Source: Haemaphysalis longicornis (taxonomy: Eukaryota > Arthropoda > Arachnida > Ixodida > Ixodidae). From it: a DNA stretch of 64,000 nt. The notes below the pieces were generated by a model. It saw only the letters and a program-made list of their open reading frames with translations, had not been told where the DNA came from and did no database searches. Where the stretch lies: NCBI GenBank assembly GCA_013339765.2, contig CM023457.1, positions 56,817,745-56,881,744 on the forward strand. The letters run 5' to 3'. Below are positions 10,500-20,212 of the stretch, piece after piece. Position numbers and translations under genes: made by a program. Position 1 is the stretch's first letter; the number at the start of each line of letters is the position of its first letter.

Positions 10500-11770
10500 T
10501 AGGGAAAACAGCTGCACATAAAAAAGTAAAGTCCTTTTTAGTCTGTCGAGTAGTTGCAAAAAGCTTGCATGTGCTTTTCTTCCGCACCAGAACGGACTGT
10601 TTTTGTTCGAACCAAAGTGATAAGGTCTAATTACCTTCTTTGTCTATTGAGGACAAACCTATTGAGAATCAGCCTATTGAGGACAAACAGGACACACAAA
10701 AAAAGATGCTATGACAAAAAACACTCGGTGTTTTTCCGGCGTGCTTATTATGGCCTGAACTGCAAAGAAGTTTATTGTGCACCAAGTACGCCTAATTTCA
10801 CTAATTCTATTTATAAGGTCCTGACTGCTATTTTTCATGGGCTGTCACAATGAACAACGACTGGCCCTAATGACACGAAGTGCGGGGAGGGATTATAAGA
10901 CCTAACTACGCAGTTGCACGTCGGGGGTCACAAAGCCCTTCTAATTGATTGTGTTCTTCAGGGCCCTGGCATCGAAAAAACACTCCAAAGCCGATACAGA
11001 GTTAATGAACAATGTCGTCCAATTCGTTGCTCTTGGGGCACACGACAAAAACGTAATTTTATATTATTGATTGGTTGTAAGGATAAGCATCCCACATTCA
11101 ATGTTGCTACTGGCATTTATTCCGCTCAATCGAGTGAAAACATATTGCCACTAATTTTGATCTCCCCACTGAGTACGCAGTGATATCGTATACATAACGC
11201 TCTTGCACATTACCTAGACCACAAAATTGTGATTGCACTCCACACTGTATACCTATATGACTGGCAAACGGAGAAAACTATGAACTCGCTGACATAGCAC
11301 ATCTGGATTTCACGCAAATGAACTTGTCCACTTCCAGGTACACCGGTAAACAGACCAGCTTTGGGTTAGCTTGAACTATAAGGACCATACCTTGATCGCA
11401 CAATCGCTATCACTCGATGAGCAAGTTAAATGAAGCAGTTACGGTCACTCCGCTCCTTACTGACCTCATTACCCTTCTGATCTAGAAGAGGAGAGAATTT
11501 ATGTTAGAGGAGGAAAGAGGAAAGGCATGACAAGTTCCTTCCTCAGGAGGCAAAATGTTGTGGCACAGTCACAAAATGGGCCGTGTTTAACACTTATAAG
11601 ACAAGTTGTCACGAGTGTAAGGTGCGTTTGGCATGGCTTTGATGACTATGCACACAATGTTTCATAAAACTTAGGTAACATTTGCTGCACTCGCGTTCGG
11701 CGGCGGCGCGCCATCCATGGCGAGGCTGAGCGACGAAGCGCCGGCGAAGCAGCTAATAAACTTTCGCCTA
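10500..11770. other. No gene seen
   Basis: Low-complexity coding potential only. At 10644-10688 a 15 bp unit (CTATTGAGGACAAAC) occurs three times in tandem, the middle copy diverged. Nothing else was recognised. Confidence 0.45.
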
Positions 11771-11777
11771 GCCACTC

Positions 11778-11968
11778 ACCGCGGTGGCTGAGTGGCTAAG
11801 GCTTTGCGCGGCTGAGCACGAGGTTAGCCGCGAAAAACAAAAACGCCCGTGTGCACGAGATTTCGGCGCGTGTTAAAGATCCCCAGGTGGGCAAAATTAA
11901 TCCGGAGCTCTCTACTACGCCGCGCCTCATCGTCTGCGTTGCGTCGGCGCGTTAAGCCCTCCTCGCCT
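11778..11968 (+). mobile_element. Ruka-type SINE, internally deleted
   Basis: The head GGTGGCTGAGTGGCTAAGGC and GCTGAGCACGAGG (A box and following arm) is present at 11783-11833. It is followed almost directly by AAAAACGCCCGTGTGCACGAG, the CCCCAGGTGGGCAAAATTAA core and GCGTCGGCGCGTTAAGCCC. The segment that should carry the B box (GCGGGTTCGAATCCC type) is missing, so this copy lost its own Pol III promoter or is a deletion variant. Confidence 0.85.
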
Positions 11969-12238
11969 AGTCACGTGGTACGGCAGCGGCGAGGCTCCAG
12001 GGAGCGCAGCTGCGACACCTTGCCGCAGCGGATCACGTGACGTAATGTCACGCCGGAACACTTGCGCTCCGCCGGGTCAAGGTCATTGCGACGCGATAAA
12101 TAACCCAGGAGACATGGCATAGTGGAACTTTCAGATCGAAAGCATGGATAGGACTGGCCACGGGCAAAAAAGAATTGAGGAAGACTGAATATGGCTTCGA
12201 GAGGCACAATACCGAGTGACATGACCCTCGGTGTCATT

Positions 12239-12430
12239 ATTTGATTTGATTGATTTTTTAATTGATTGGAGGGTTTAACGCGCCGACACAACGCAGGCGA
12301 TAAGGAGCGCCGTAGTGGAGGGATCTGGATTAATTTGGACCACCTGGGGATCTTTAAAGTGTGCCGAAATCTCGTACAAACGGGCGCTTTTGACTTTCAG
12401 CCTCCATCAGAAAAGCAGCCACCGCATGAG
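12239..12430 (-). mobile_element. Ruka-type SINE, 5'-truncated
   Basis: The copy is on the minus strand with an A/T-rich GATT tail at 12241-12270, then GGGTTTAACGCGCCGACAC, CCACCTGGGGATCTTTAAAG and GCCTCCATCAGAAAAGC. Similarity stops near 12425-12430, before the tRNA-like head. It lies about 270 bases from another Ruka copy in the opposite orientation. Confidence 0.85.
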
Positions 12431-13127
12431 TCCTGAAAAAAATATAGCAAAAAAAACCTCTGGTTGAATGCGGTTACATGAAGGTTTGTCGCGCGAGGCG
12501 TTTTCGTGCCGAGAGCGCGCACTGAACGCGCACACAACTGACCGCAAGACAAAACACCGACGCTGTTCGGCGCGGTGAACTAGAGGTGGAGACGGCGCCT
12601 CCTTACATCCCTTTCTGATGGCAAACTCATCCTACTTTTGACCATCTCTCTTTCTCTCTGCACTCTCAGTTCCTGTAAGTAAAAGCGATTGGACGCTTTC
12701 ATTCCGCAACCCGGCGCAACGTCCTGGTGTGACCTAGATTCATCTTGATGGTCATATTGTCGCTACGAGGAAAGAGGCCTTTTCGGGGTTCGGTCGCGGA
12801 CTAAAAGAGGAAAAGCTGTATTTCTCAAAGCCAGGTTCAATCGTGTTTCAGCTTGTTGATCAACCTGACCTTCAAGCACAGCCATATTGAAGCTAGTGCC
12901 TGGTTCTGTCGCACAGCGAAAGCGTCTAATTACTAGTTCGTTCCAAGGGTATGTGTGCAGGGAGGTGTTAAGAGGGAAAGAGTAAGGGCGCGTGCCACCA
13001 GAAAAATCTCCCACCTCCCCTCGCGGGAACCCCTGTGTAGATGCGACGCATAGGGGGTTCACGTTGCAGCGTTGGACAGCGGAGGAACGGCGCTGGAACG
13101 ATGGAGCGGAGCGGCGCAGGCACCGCG

Positions 13128-13134
13128 TTTTATA
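13128..13134 (-). promoter_or_regulatory. Possible TATA box
   Basis: TATAAAA on the minus strand, embedded in GC-rich sequence. The equivalent position in the other copy (43913-43918) is also TATAAA, followed by the same ACGCGGTNNCTGCGCCGCTC. Conservation of the motif and its downstream sequence supports a core promoter carried by the repeat; activity is not shown. Confidence 0.4.
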
Positions 13135-13191
13135 GCGCGCATAACGGTGAGGGGACGCGCCGGCGCCAGTGCGTCTGCCGCGGCTATGACG

Positions 13192-13275
13192 CAACACAAT
13201 CCAACACAATCCAATCCAATCCAATATAATCCAAGCCAAGCCAAGCCAAGCCAAGCCAATCCAATCCAATCCAAT
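13192..13275. repeat. CCAAT/CCAAG pentamer array
   Basis: About 16 units of CCAAN, with blocks of CCAAT flanking a block of CCAAG. It is the reverse complement in type of the arrays at 13664-13785 and 14001-14101. Confidence 0.85.
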
Positions 13276-13663
13276 GCCCCTCGCGAGAGAGTGTTCGCTA
13301 TCGGAGAGGAGAGGGGGTGAGCGGCGGAGAGCGCAGCTGGCGCGGCGAGGAGAATGGGGGAGGGGCGGACGCCGACGACGACAACGCCGGATGCAGGGAC
13401 AAGGCGGGTGAATGAGATGCGTTGCATCTAAAACGATACCAAGAGACGCCGGTTGTATTCTAGATAACTCCGCCTTTGCTCCTAGACTGGTAACTGCGCC
13501 GAGAGACACCACGCGTATTCGGCGCGAAAACCCAGCGTTCGCTCGCAAGCCTGATTTAACCGCGTTCAACCACGGCGAATTTTTTGCGTAAGCTACACTG
13601 GCCGAGGTTGAGCAGTTTAGCGTGGACTTTAACTAAAAGGGCCGTTCTGCGCAAGCGCGGGGA

Positions 13664-13785
13664 GCATTGGATTGGATTGGATCGAGATTGGCTTGGCTTT
13701 GGCTTGGCTTGGCTCGACTTGGCATGGCTTGGCTTTGTTTTGGATTGGATTAGATTTGGATTGGATTGGATTGGAATCCAATTGG
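13664..13785. repeat. ATTGG/CTTGG pentamer array
   Basis: Repeated TTGGA and TTGGC units with a few interruptions (a GATCGAGA piece, TTGGCTTTGG). Its orientation is opposite to the array at 13192-13275. The block organisation ATTGG, CTTGG, ATTGG mirrors that array. Confidence 0.85.
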
Positions 13786-13869
13786 AGTACGGGTGTGTAG
13801 AGCATTGGGTCTGCACGTTCGCCGGTCTGCGCATTCCAGAGGAGTGACGTCATAACCTCGGCAGACGCA

Positions 13870-14000
13870 CTGGCGCCGGCGCGGGCCCAGCTGTGCGCCT
13901 CCGTTTCGCAGTACCCGAGTATAACGCTGCGCCGGAGCCGCTTGATAGCCGTTTCGCGTGGCTCCTGGAGAGCCGTGCTGCGCATGCCCGAGGAGCAGTG
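13870..14000 (+). repeat. Third partial copy of the promoter-like GC-rich repeat
   Basis: The segment holds GAGTATAACGCTGCGCCGGAG and then CGTTTCGCGTGGCTCCTG. The second part matches the minus strand of 23693-23740 over about 37 bases (CGTTTCGCGTGGCTCCT, AGAGCCGTGCTGCGC). The first part resembles the TATA plus CTGCGCC region at 43913 and 13128. Confidence 0.45.
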
Positions 14001-14101
14001 ACTGCACTGGACTGGACCGGACTGTATTGGATTGGACTGGGCTGGACCGGACTGGACTGGACTGGATTGATTTGGATTGGATTGGCTTAGATTGGATTGG
14101 A
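14001..14101. repeat. ACTGG/ATTGG pentamer array
   Basis: About 19 units of (A)CTGG and (A)TTGG with substitutions such as ACCGG. It ends where the repeat at 14105 begins. Confidence 0.85.
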
Positions 14102-14104
14102 AAT

Positions 14105-14250
14105 CGTTTCAGCAGCAGTAAGCATCATAATAAGCTAGTCAGACAACCAGGAAACCTAAGAATAACCAGCTAAACCTTAGCTCACGCTACGTATATCCTG
14201 GGATAGCCGAGCTAAGCCACTGCTAATTTTTTTTAAAGCAGCGATGCTGT
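14105..14250 (+). repeat. About 0.13 kb dispersed repeat, copy 1
   Basis: It aligns with the reverse complement of 22412-22545: AGCAGCAGTAAGCAT, then ACAACCAGGAAA, CCAGCT(A/G)AACC, TATCCT(G/A)G, TAGCCGAGCTAAGCCACTGC and TAATTTTTTTT. No reading frame is conserved. In this copy it directly adjoins a pentamer array. Confidence 0.7.
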
Positions 14251-14259
14251 TTAGGCTGG

Positions 14260-16300
14260 TTGTTGGGCTGGCGAACGTGCGCAGGAAAACCTCGCCTAAC
14301 CGGCGAGACTCGTGTCGCCACCTGTCGGAGGCGCGATACAATTGGTACAAGAATGACTTTGGAAACGCGCCGCGGGGAGGCTCGCTGTATAGATTGCTGT
14401 GACGAGTGGCGCAGTTTTGACGGTCAAAGACAGGAATTAATGCTAAAATGAAAGAAGCCTAAAGGCAGAGAAGTGATAACCCTTATCAATCTCTTAATTA
14501 CCTACGTGCACCCAGGCCAGACCACATAAGGCGAACGGTGACCGCCGAACAAGCTCAAACATTTTGAGCAAACGCTTGTCCGGCTGCGACTCCCCTGCTT
14601 CAGGAGCTTCACCGCAAGTACGCGTACATTGTACATAATTTAATGGCCGAGTGTTCATTGCTCTTTGGGGGGCTAACGACGACACCACGCAGAAAACTTG
14701 ACAGAGTCTGCAATCATAACAACGGAAAAACTTAGCCTAACCAAGAATAAGCTAGATGGAGCCGCCAGCTTCGCTGTTTGCTCCATCTTCTCGCCACTAG
14801 AGCGAAGCAATCCCAATTTTTTTAGTGCTTCAATATTTTCTCTAAATTTTAGTTATTTCATTCAACAGTTATCTCTCAAAATTCACAACATTCAATATTC
14901 GGCATTGTTCTTTTGTTGAAGGCTTCACTCATGCGAGCAATGGCGAGTTTCCGATTTCCCCTTCCAAATTGAGTGATCCCACCGAAGTCACCATTGTTGT
15001 TGACCTCATTGGAAATAGCCAAGACGTCATGCGAAGCCAAAGCAAAGCTAGCGGGCGATTTCCCGCAACCCATCGCACCCATCGGAAACAGCCACGACTC
15101 CAAGCCAATCCAAAGCCAAGATAGCAGAGGATTGCTCGCACCCCATAGCCCTCCAATGCAGGGTTACTTTAAGAGGAAACGGGTATACCGCAACCTAAAA
15201 GGTGAACATATTCCAAGCAGTCCGCAAGTTCCCCACAACAGGAGTGAGTAGCAAACGTTCGCTGCATCGAGGTATGAGAAAGCAGCCATTCATAGTCCTA
15301 GGCACGACTTCAGCGTCACACCAAGACGTGAACGCCGAGGAGAGAGACAGAGCGAATGCGCATGCGTTTTGCAGCGTCGGGGACGCCAATGGATCATGCA
15401 TAATTCAGACTGGAGTCCGCTAGCGCTCGCGAAAAAGGAAAAGAATGGGCATTCAAAAGTCGCAGGTTTTCGTAGCTGTCTGGTAATTTTTTTTTTGAAT
15501 AGACCTTATATTAAATCCCCCGGCCACTCCCGCGCCCCTTTGTGTGTTTTTAGGGAGGCAATCAGTAGTGAGCGCATGGCTTAGCCCGTAGCCTCTATCA
15601 GCTCGTCACTTGTGCCGTTAAGTTTTTTTTCTCCTGGCCTAAACTCCTAAACATACAGCTCCGAAAGACGCTCAGCATTGACGATGAAATATTTCGACAC
15701 CGCATTACTATGGGGCGGACAAAAATTGCCCTCGACGTAGATATTAAAAATGACGCCTCACAAAGAGGCCCACTAGAGTGTGGAACTGACAGATACCTGC
15801 CTAAATTAAAGAATGAAGGAATGAGAGTTTACTGCACGAACAAATGAATGTCCGACAATTGAACTAGTCATCGAATAAATGCGTGAACACATCAGCGAAA
15901 TTTTCTTTCTTTTCTGGTGAATCAAATATTTTGCTACGCAGTACGCGTGCGTCGCCGTGGTCACAGCGTGAGTTTAAATAGAAAGTGCTTTTCATGATGA
16001 CGGAATAATACAAAACCACTTCTAGGTGCGTGCACTGAAAGAAACACGTGTTTGATTGTGAGCGCAGTGAAGGTTCGCTTTAATTTACGTCCCTTCTGGT
16101 TTTCTGGCGATGAGGAGACAAGCAACGATACGCTATTGACCACAGAGAAAATATATGCACCTGGCGTAAAATATCATTTCCAAGCATACGCTGACCCACG
16201 TATCAGAAAATAAAAAAGGCAATTGCTTCTCTAAATACCCCTGCCTTTTTTCAAGCAATACAAAAAGGGGACTGAAATTCCTAGAAGCAGAAGTTATCAC
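14260..16300. other. No gene seen
   Basis: Short frames only. No SINE, LINE or tandem structure was recognised apart from A/T-rich patches. The frames at 14929-15156 and 14973-15251 lie on opposite strands of one segment and neither shows a domain. Confidence 0.45.
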
Positions 16301-16312
16301 CTAACGCCGCCA

Positions 16313-16650
16313 TCAAACCGACACATACCTGCATAGCACCCTCCTCCACTCCATCAATCCTACCTCCTACTCCAGCCGCCTGCAAGTTCTCCTCCCCCCC
16401 CCCCCCTGGAACCCTGGACAACATGACCTAGGAGTGCTCCCACACACCATACCTCACACCCCATTCCCTCCCCCAGCCATGAGCAGCGGGAAGGCATACT
16501 AGCAAACCCGGACTCTGGTGATCAACTTCGGCTGGTCGAAAGGGCCCGCCAGGCAGCGACAGCCCAGGGACTTCTGGACTGGGGAGACCCCGATGGCCGT
16601 GAGTCCATAATTTGATGCAAATGAAGTTTATTTAAACACCTCTTCCGCCT
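16313..16650 (+). pseudogene. Tick LINE C-terminal remnant with 3' UTR
   Basis: The frame at 16313-16400 reads QTDTYLHSTLLHSINPTSYS, corresponding to the region after the RNase H domain of tick LINEs. After a poly-C tract and frameshift it continues as TLDNMT, a stop and ECSHTPYLTPHSLPQP. From 16481 it is open for 44 codons: EQREGILANP, DSGDQLRLVERARQAATAQG, LLDWGDPDGRESII, stop at 16613. The E-Q-W-E-like start and the Ala/Arg-rich helix are typical of this LINE C-terminus, also seen at 29115, 33.0 and 58.6 kb. A GAAGTTTATTT stretch follows the stop, as in LINE 3' ends. Confidence 0.7.
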
Positions 16651-17220
16651 CTCGAAGGAGAGGCAAAGTGAGGTCACGATTTGATATTTTCAAAAATACT
16701 GCGTTACACTCTGCGGGATGCGCAAAACCACACTAAAAATGATCGTAAAAATTACAGTAGACAAACCGAAATATGTCCGATCATCGTAAAAATGATAGGC
16801 TATGCATTGTATAGCCCATTGAAGAGAGTCACTAGACCTTGTAAGACTCGAAAATAATTGACCGGCGAAAAATAAAGGCCTCTGAATTTGCAGTTTGTTT
16901 TGTTGGTTGCCTCGGATAACAATGGTCAGCTTAACCTCCATAAACACGCACACAAAAAAGGATGAGCTCTCAGATGTTAAAGCGACACAATAAATAACCA
17001 CAAAAGATTTATTAGTTTTAAATTCATAAGCTATCGCTTAAAAAACGCGTAGCAGCTTCAGAGACCCCCAAGATTAGGCAGAAATTTATCAATATGAGGT
17101 ATAAGCACCTAAGAGCGTTCGTTTGTTTGTTGTTGCCAAAAAAGAAACATGCGAACGGTGTGTAGCTCATTGAAAAGTACGAAGGCAACGCCTACACGAT
17201 TATACTTGTAGAAAAGAAGT
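16650..17220. other. No gene seen
   Basis: AT-rich sequence. The 103-codon minus frame at 16690-17001 has no recognisable feature. Confidence 0.4.
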
Positions 17221-17224
17221 TTAC

Positions 17225-18470
17225 GTGAATGATGTCGCGTATCATTATATTCATTTCCAGCTAACACTCGTGTCCTTCGCGCCTGCTAATCATGTTTTCT
17301 TTTATTTTACTTCCTTTTCGTCTTTTCACACTCAGCATTCGCGTTCCACCCTTTTCTGAGCCAACGCCGCACGCAAAAACAGAAACGGAGCACTCAGCCC
17401 CGAGGAATAACTGCCCGCCACAAATCGAAAGCACCGCCATTCTGTGGTTCATTACAGCCGACCGACCACGAAAAGACGGGAAGTGGGCCACCGTAGGATA
17501 GCAAGGTAAGTAATAAGAGAACCTATTTACAACGGAACAAATAGCCCGTATCGGATTTCGAGGAGAGGGTCAGGCTAAAGAACCATCTTTTCCGCGAAAA
17601 CTGTTTTGAACTGTATGAACACGATCTATTTTTTTTTGTTCCTCCCTCAAGGGGATCAAAGAACGATCAGATCGCCGGAGCAAACAATTTGAAAACGGGC
17701 AACCGAAAATGCGAAAGAGGAAATCTGTCAGGGTCAGGTGAGTTACTTCCGGTATTGATAAAACGGAAAAATATTAAGCTCGGATGAGGAAATAACACGT
17801 GAAAGCAATCGCCGAATGCGACAAAAGAAGCGAGGGCAGCTAAAGAACCAAAAACGGGAACTCCGAAGAAAATGCAGCCATCAAAAGCAAGGTGACCTGT
17901 AACCACACAGAAAGACGTTTGGGGGTTCGGGGCACAATTTGTAAACGAACTAAGAGAGCGATGACGCTGAGAGTACGGACGTTGGACCACAAATGAAGGG
18001 AATGGTCCAAGCTGCGAACAGAAGTGGCGGGTTTGGGACGAAGCTGTAGGGCGACATAGATTGCGATCGTCTGTCACAGGGGAGAAAGGACGGCCCTACT
18101 TGCTCGATTAAGAAAGCGGTGGCCGTCGCTTATGACCGTTTGTACGCCGGCAGACTGGACAGCGTTGCGGCTTGGGCAGGCGCTTATTGCTTCTCGGAGG
18201 AGTGGCGACAGAGACACAGACGCCTGAACGCTTGGGAGCTGGACACCGCCTGTGAGACATCTCAGAAAGGGCTTTAAGATATTGGGCTATCTTGAGAGTA
18301 ACAAGAAGAAGCACAGAATAAAGCGGCAACCGACGACACCTTTTGGTTATCAAAGCGTTGTTATAATGGGAGGATGTGGTAACATGGCAAATGACGTAAT
18401 GGTCTTGTGAAAGACGTGAGGGAAACGAGGCCCTTGGCCGCCATACGTTATAATACTTAATACAGAGCAA
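17225..18470 (-). repeat. 1.2 kb dispersed repeat, copy 1
   Basis: The minus strand aligns over nearly its full length with 31300-32530 on the plus strand. Shared landmarks run from CCCGTTATAATAA-like sequence and GAGATGTCACACAGG through AGAAGCAATAAGCGCCTGCC, GGTCATAAGCGACG, GACAGA(C/A)GATCGCAATC, CTTTCGCATTTTCGGTT, TTTTCCGCGAAAACT and CGTATCAT. Both copies encode SNKRLP(K/T)PQRCP, TNGHKRRPPLS near one end, and share FRLFTLSI-like frames at the other. Frames are interrupted. No terminal inverted repeats were found. The class is unknown. Confidence 0.7.
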
Positions 18471-18489
18471 GGAAAGAAATCTTTGACAC

Positions 18490-19560
18490 ATTTATTCTGC
18501 CTGTTATCTCACACGCTTTCTTTCATATAGAAGGTGTTTCGAGAACCCAAGCTGACAGAGCGAGCGGTAAGAGATATGCGGGCTCACGTGACACCGGCCA
18601 CCGTCGCAGGCCTTTGACCAGTTTCGAGTTACGCACAACCACTCTGTTTGTACCTTTGGGGGTGAACCTATACCCGGGTAATCTTTGTTTTTTGAGAATT
18701 GTAGACAGCATTTGTGACTGTTTTCTTCTTCGCCCCTCCGGAGCATAGGTGTCGGGTTGCCTGTATATATAATGCTGTGGTCGAGCGCTTCCGTGCACAC
18801 TCGGTGCTTCCGCGACGGTCCCCTGTATCCCCTTGAGACAAGGACACAACCCCGGGGGTTCAGGTGACCGGGAAGTGTAATAAAAGTCTTGCCCGCGTAA
18901 ACATCGCTCCGCTCGATAGAGAATATGTGCTAGACGAACGGCTCGAGTGCGTTATATTGGATTGGTCCTCCATCTTGGAACTGCCCTTTCCAGCACTGTG
19001 CCCTGGCCCAGAGTTGTGTTCAGTAAAGCGTGTTCGCTGAACGTAGTCCAAAATTTTGCAGGGTTGGTTATTATGGGAACGTGTCGGCTATCATCGGCCC
19101 GTGACTTATGAAGAAGCAACAGTGATAACATACTAAAGTGATGTTTTATGTTAATTTAGGATAAAGCTCTCCCGGTAGGTTGTTTTTCACGTTCTTCCCA
19201 CATGTCCTAGCGAGCGTCAGAAATAAGTGTTTATCACTACATGATTATCACTACGTTTTTATCACTACAAGTGTTTATCACTACATGCTGCAGGTACATT
19301 ATGGCAATGGTGCAGCAATCAACAGAGAAGAAATGCCGACAACGAACGCAACAAGAAACAAGATAGGGCCTAAGAATAAACCGCACAAGCAGAAAAAGCA
19401 ACTCAAATGCAACTGTAAACTCCTTTCTTTTTTTTAAGCCCCAACATTTTCTAAAAATTTAAGCGTTCGCCTAATCAAGTATGAACAAAACTGTTCTCAT
19501 CATATATACACGGTAAAGATAAATATCAGAGTTGTGTGCGTGCCGGCCACTGACAAAACC
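18490..19560. other. No gene seen
   Basis: GC-balanced sequence with frames up to 108 codons but no domain. A tandem of TTATCACTAC occurs four times at 19228-19286 with uneven spacing. Confidence 0.4.
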
Positions 19561-19569
19561 CTTTCACCT

Positions 19570-19950
19570 TTTGGAAACGAAGCACCTTAGGGGTCGGGGT
19601 GTCTGCGTCTCAATGTCGTCGTCTCATTGTCGTTGTATCATGTGGTCACGATCAAAAATGCAGGACATTTTGACGCCTAGGCTAGAACGTTTCATCTCCA
19701 TGGCAAAACGTGTACTAAAAAAACCGGGGCACTCGTTTTTCGTTCGCGCTTGGTTTTCCTATTTCGCTCGTATGCTTTAACTTAAAATTACAGTTTTTCC
19801 CCTTCGAATTCACTTCTCCTGGGCTTCTAATTTTGGATGTCGCCTATATGGCGCGCGCCATGTGGCAAAGAGATTTCCAATCACTTAACACTGCATGCTT
19901 CGCCCCTCCCCAGGTTTCACGTTAGTGGAGATGGCCTGGTTTTGAACACC
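19570..19950 (+). repeat. Dispersed repeat (GGTTTCACGTTAGTGGAG family), copy 2
   Basis: The last 100 bases (GGCGCGCGCCATG, CATGCTTCGCCCCTCCCC, GGTTTCACGTTAGTGGAGAT) match the copies at 2.9, 57.3 and 61.4 kb. The upstream part matches 61085-61260: CCTTAGGGG, GTCTGCGTCTCA, GCTAGAACG and GCACTCGTTTTTCG. The order is the same in both. Confidence 0.6.
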
Positions 19951-20212
19951 ACCATTAGGTATGATGGCTGGCGAGGGTTCACCTCTTGTTTTGATTCACT
20001 AAACCGGACAACTACTGCTCGCGCTGCCCATGCTAGTGTGTACGCTACAGCAAGAAGAAATTATTCCGATATCTTAATTCTAACCAATATATTAGGGTTT
20101 GATACAAGGCTGCCGAATTCTTGGATCTGTAGAGGCGCGTCGGCTTTTTTCGAATTCTCTTTTGTTTCTTTTGGTGTTTCGAAGCAATACCGTTCAGGAG
20201 GGTTTCGCTGTC

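Larger units (their letters stand above)
13040..13428 (-). mobile_element. GATGCGWCGCATC-bounded element with TATA motif, copy 1
   Basis: Both ends carry the near-palindrome GATGCGACGCAT (13040-13051) and GATGCGTTGCATC (13416-13428). Read on the minus strand, it matches 43658-44123 on the plus strand: CGCCTTGTCCCT, CCCCTCCCCCATTCTCCTCG, CCGCGCCAGCTGCGC, CCCCTCACCGTTA and TATAAAACGCGG followed by CTGCGCCGCTCCGCTC. The TATA motif is at 13128-13134 on the minus strand. The copy contains an array of CCAAT/CCAAG pentamers (13192-13275) that the 43.7 kb copy lacks. The name and class of the element are unknown to me. Confidence 0.6.
13155..13883. repeat. Inverted repeat arms around the pentamer arrays
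   Basis: The left arm at 13155-13191 (ACGCGCCGGCGCCAGTGCG, CTGCCGCGGCTATGACG) is the reverse complement, with few mismatches, of the right arm at 13848-13883 (CGTCATAACCTCGGCAGACG, CACTGGCGCCGGCGCG). Each arm directly borders or nearly borders a pentamer array. The arrangement suggests either two copies of one element head to head or an inverted duplication. Confidence 0.75.

Noticed and set aside
10644..10688. Three 15 bp direct repeats, considered as a CRISPR-like array
   Set aside because: Units are adjacent without spacers and too short; a simple tandem duplication.
12763..13569. 268-codon minus-strand open frame, the longest in the window
   Set aside because: It runs through the CCAAT/CCAAG array, which is translated as Leu/Gly/Trp/Ile repeats, and through a GC-rich repeat with frames open on several strands. 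The openness comes from repeat composition.
13584..14173. Trp/Leu/Asp-rich repeated peptides
   Set aside because: They are translations of the ATTGG/CTTGG arrays.
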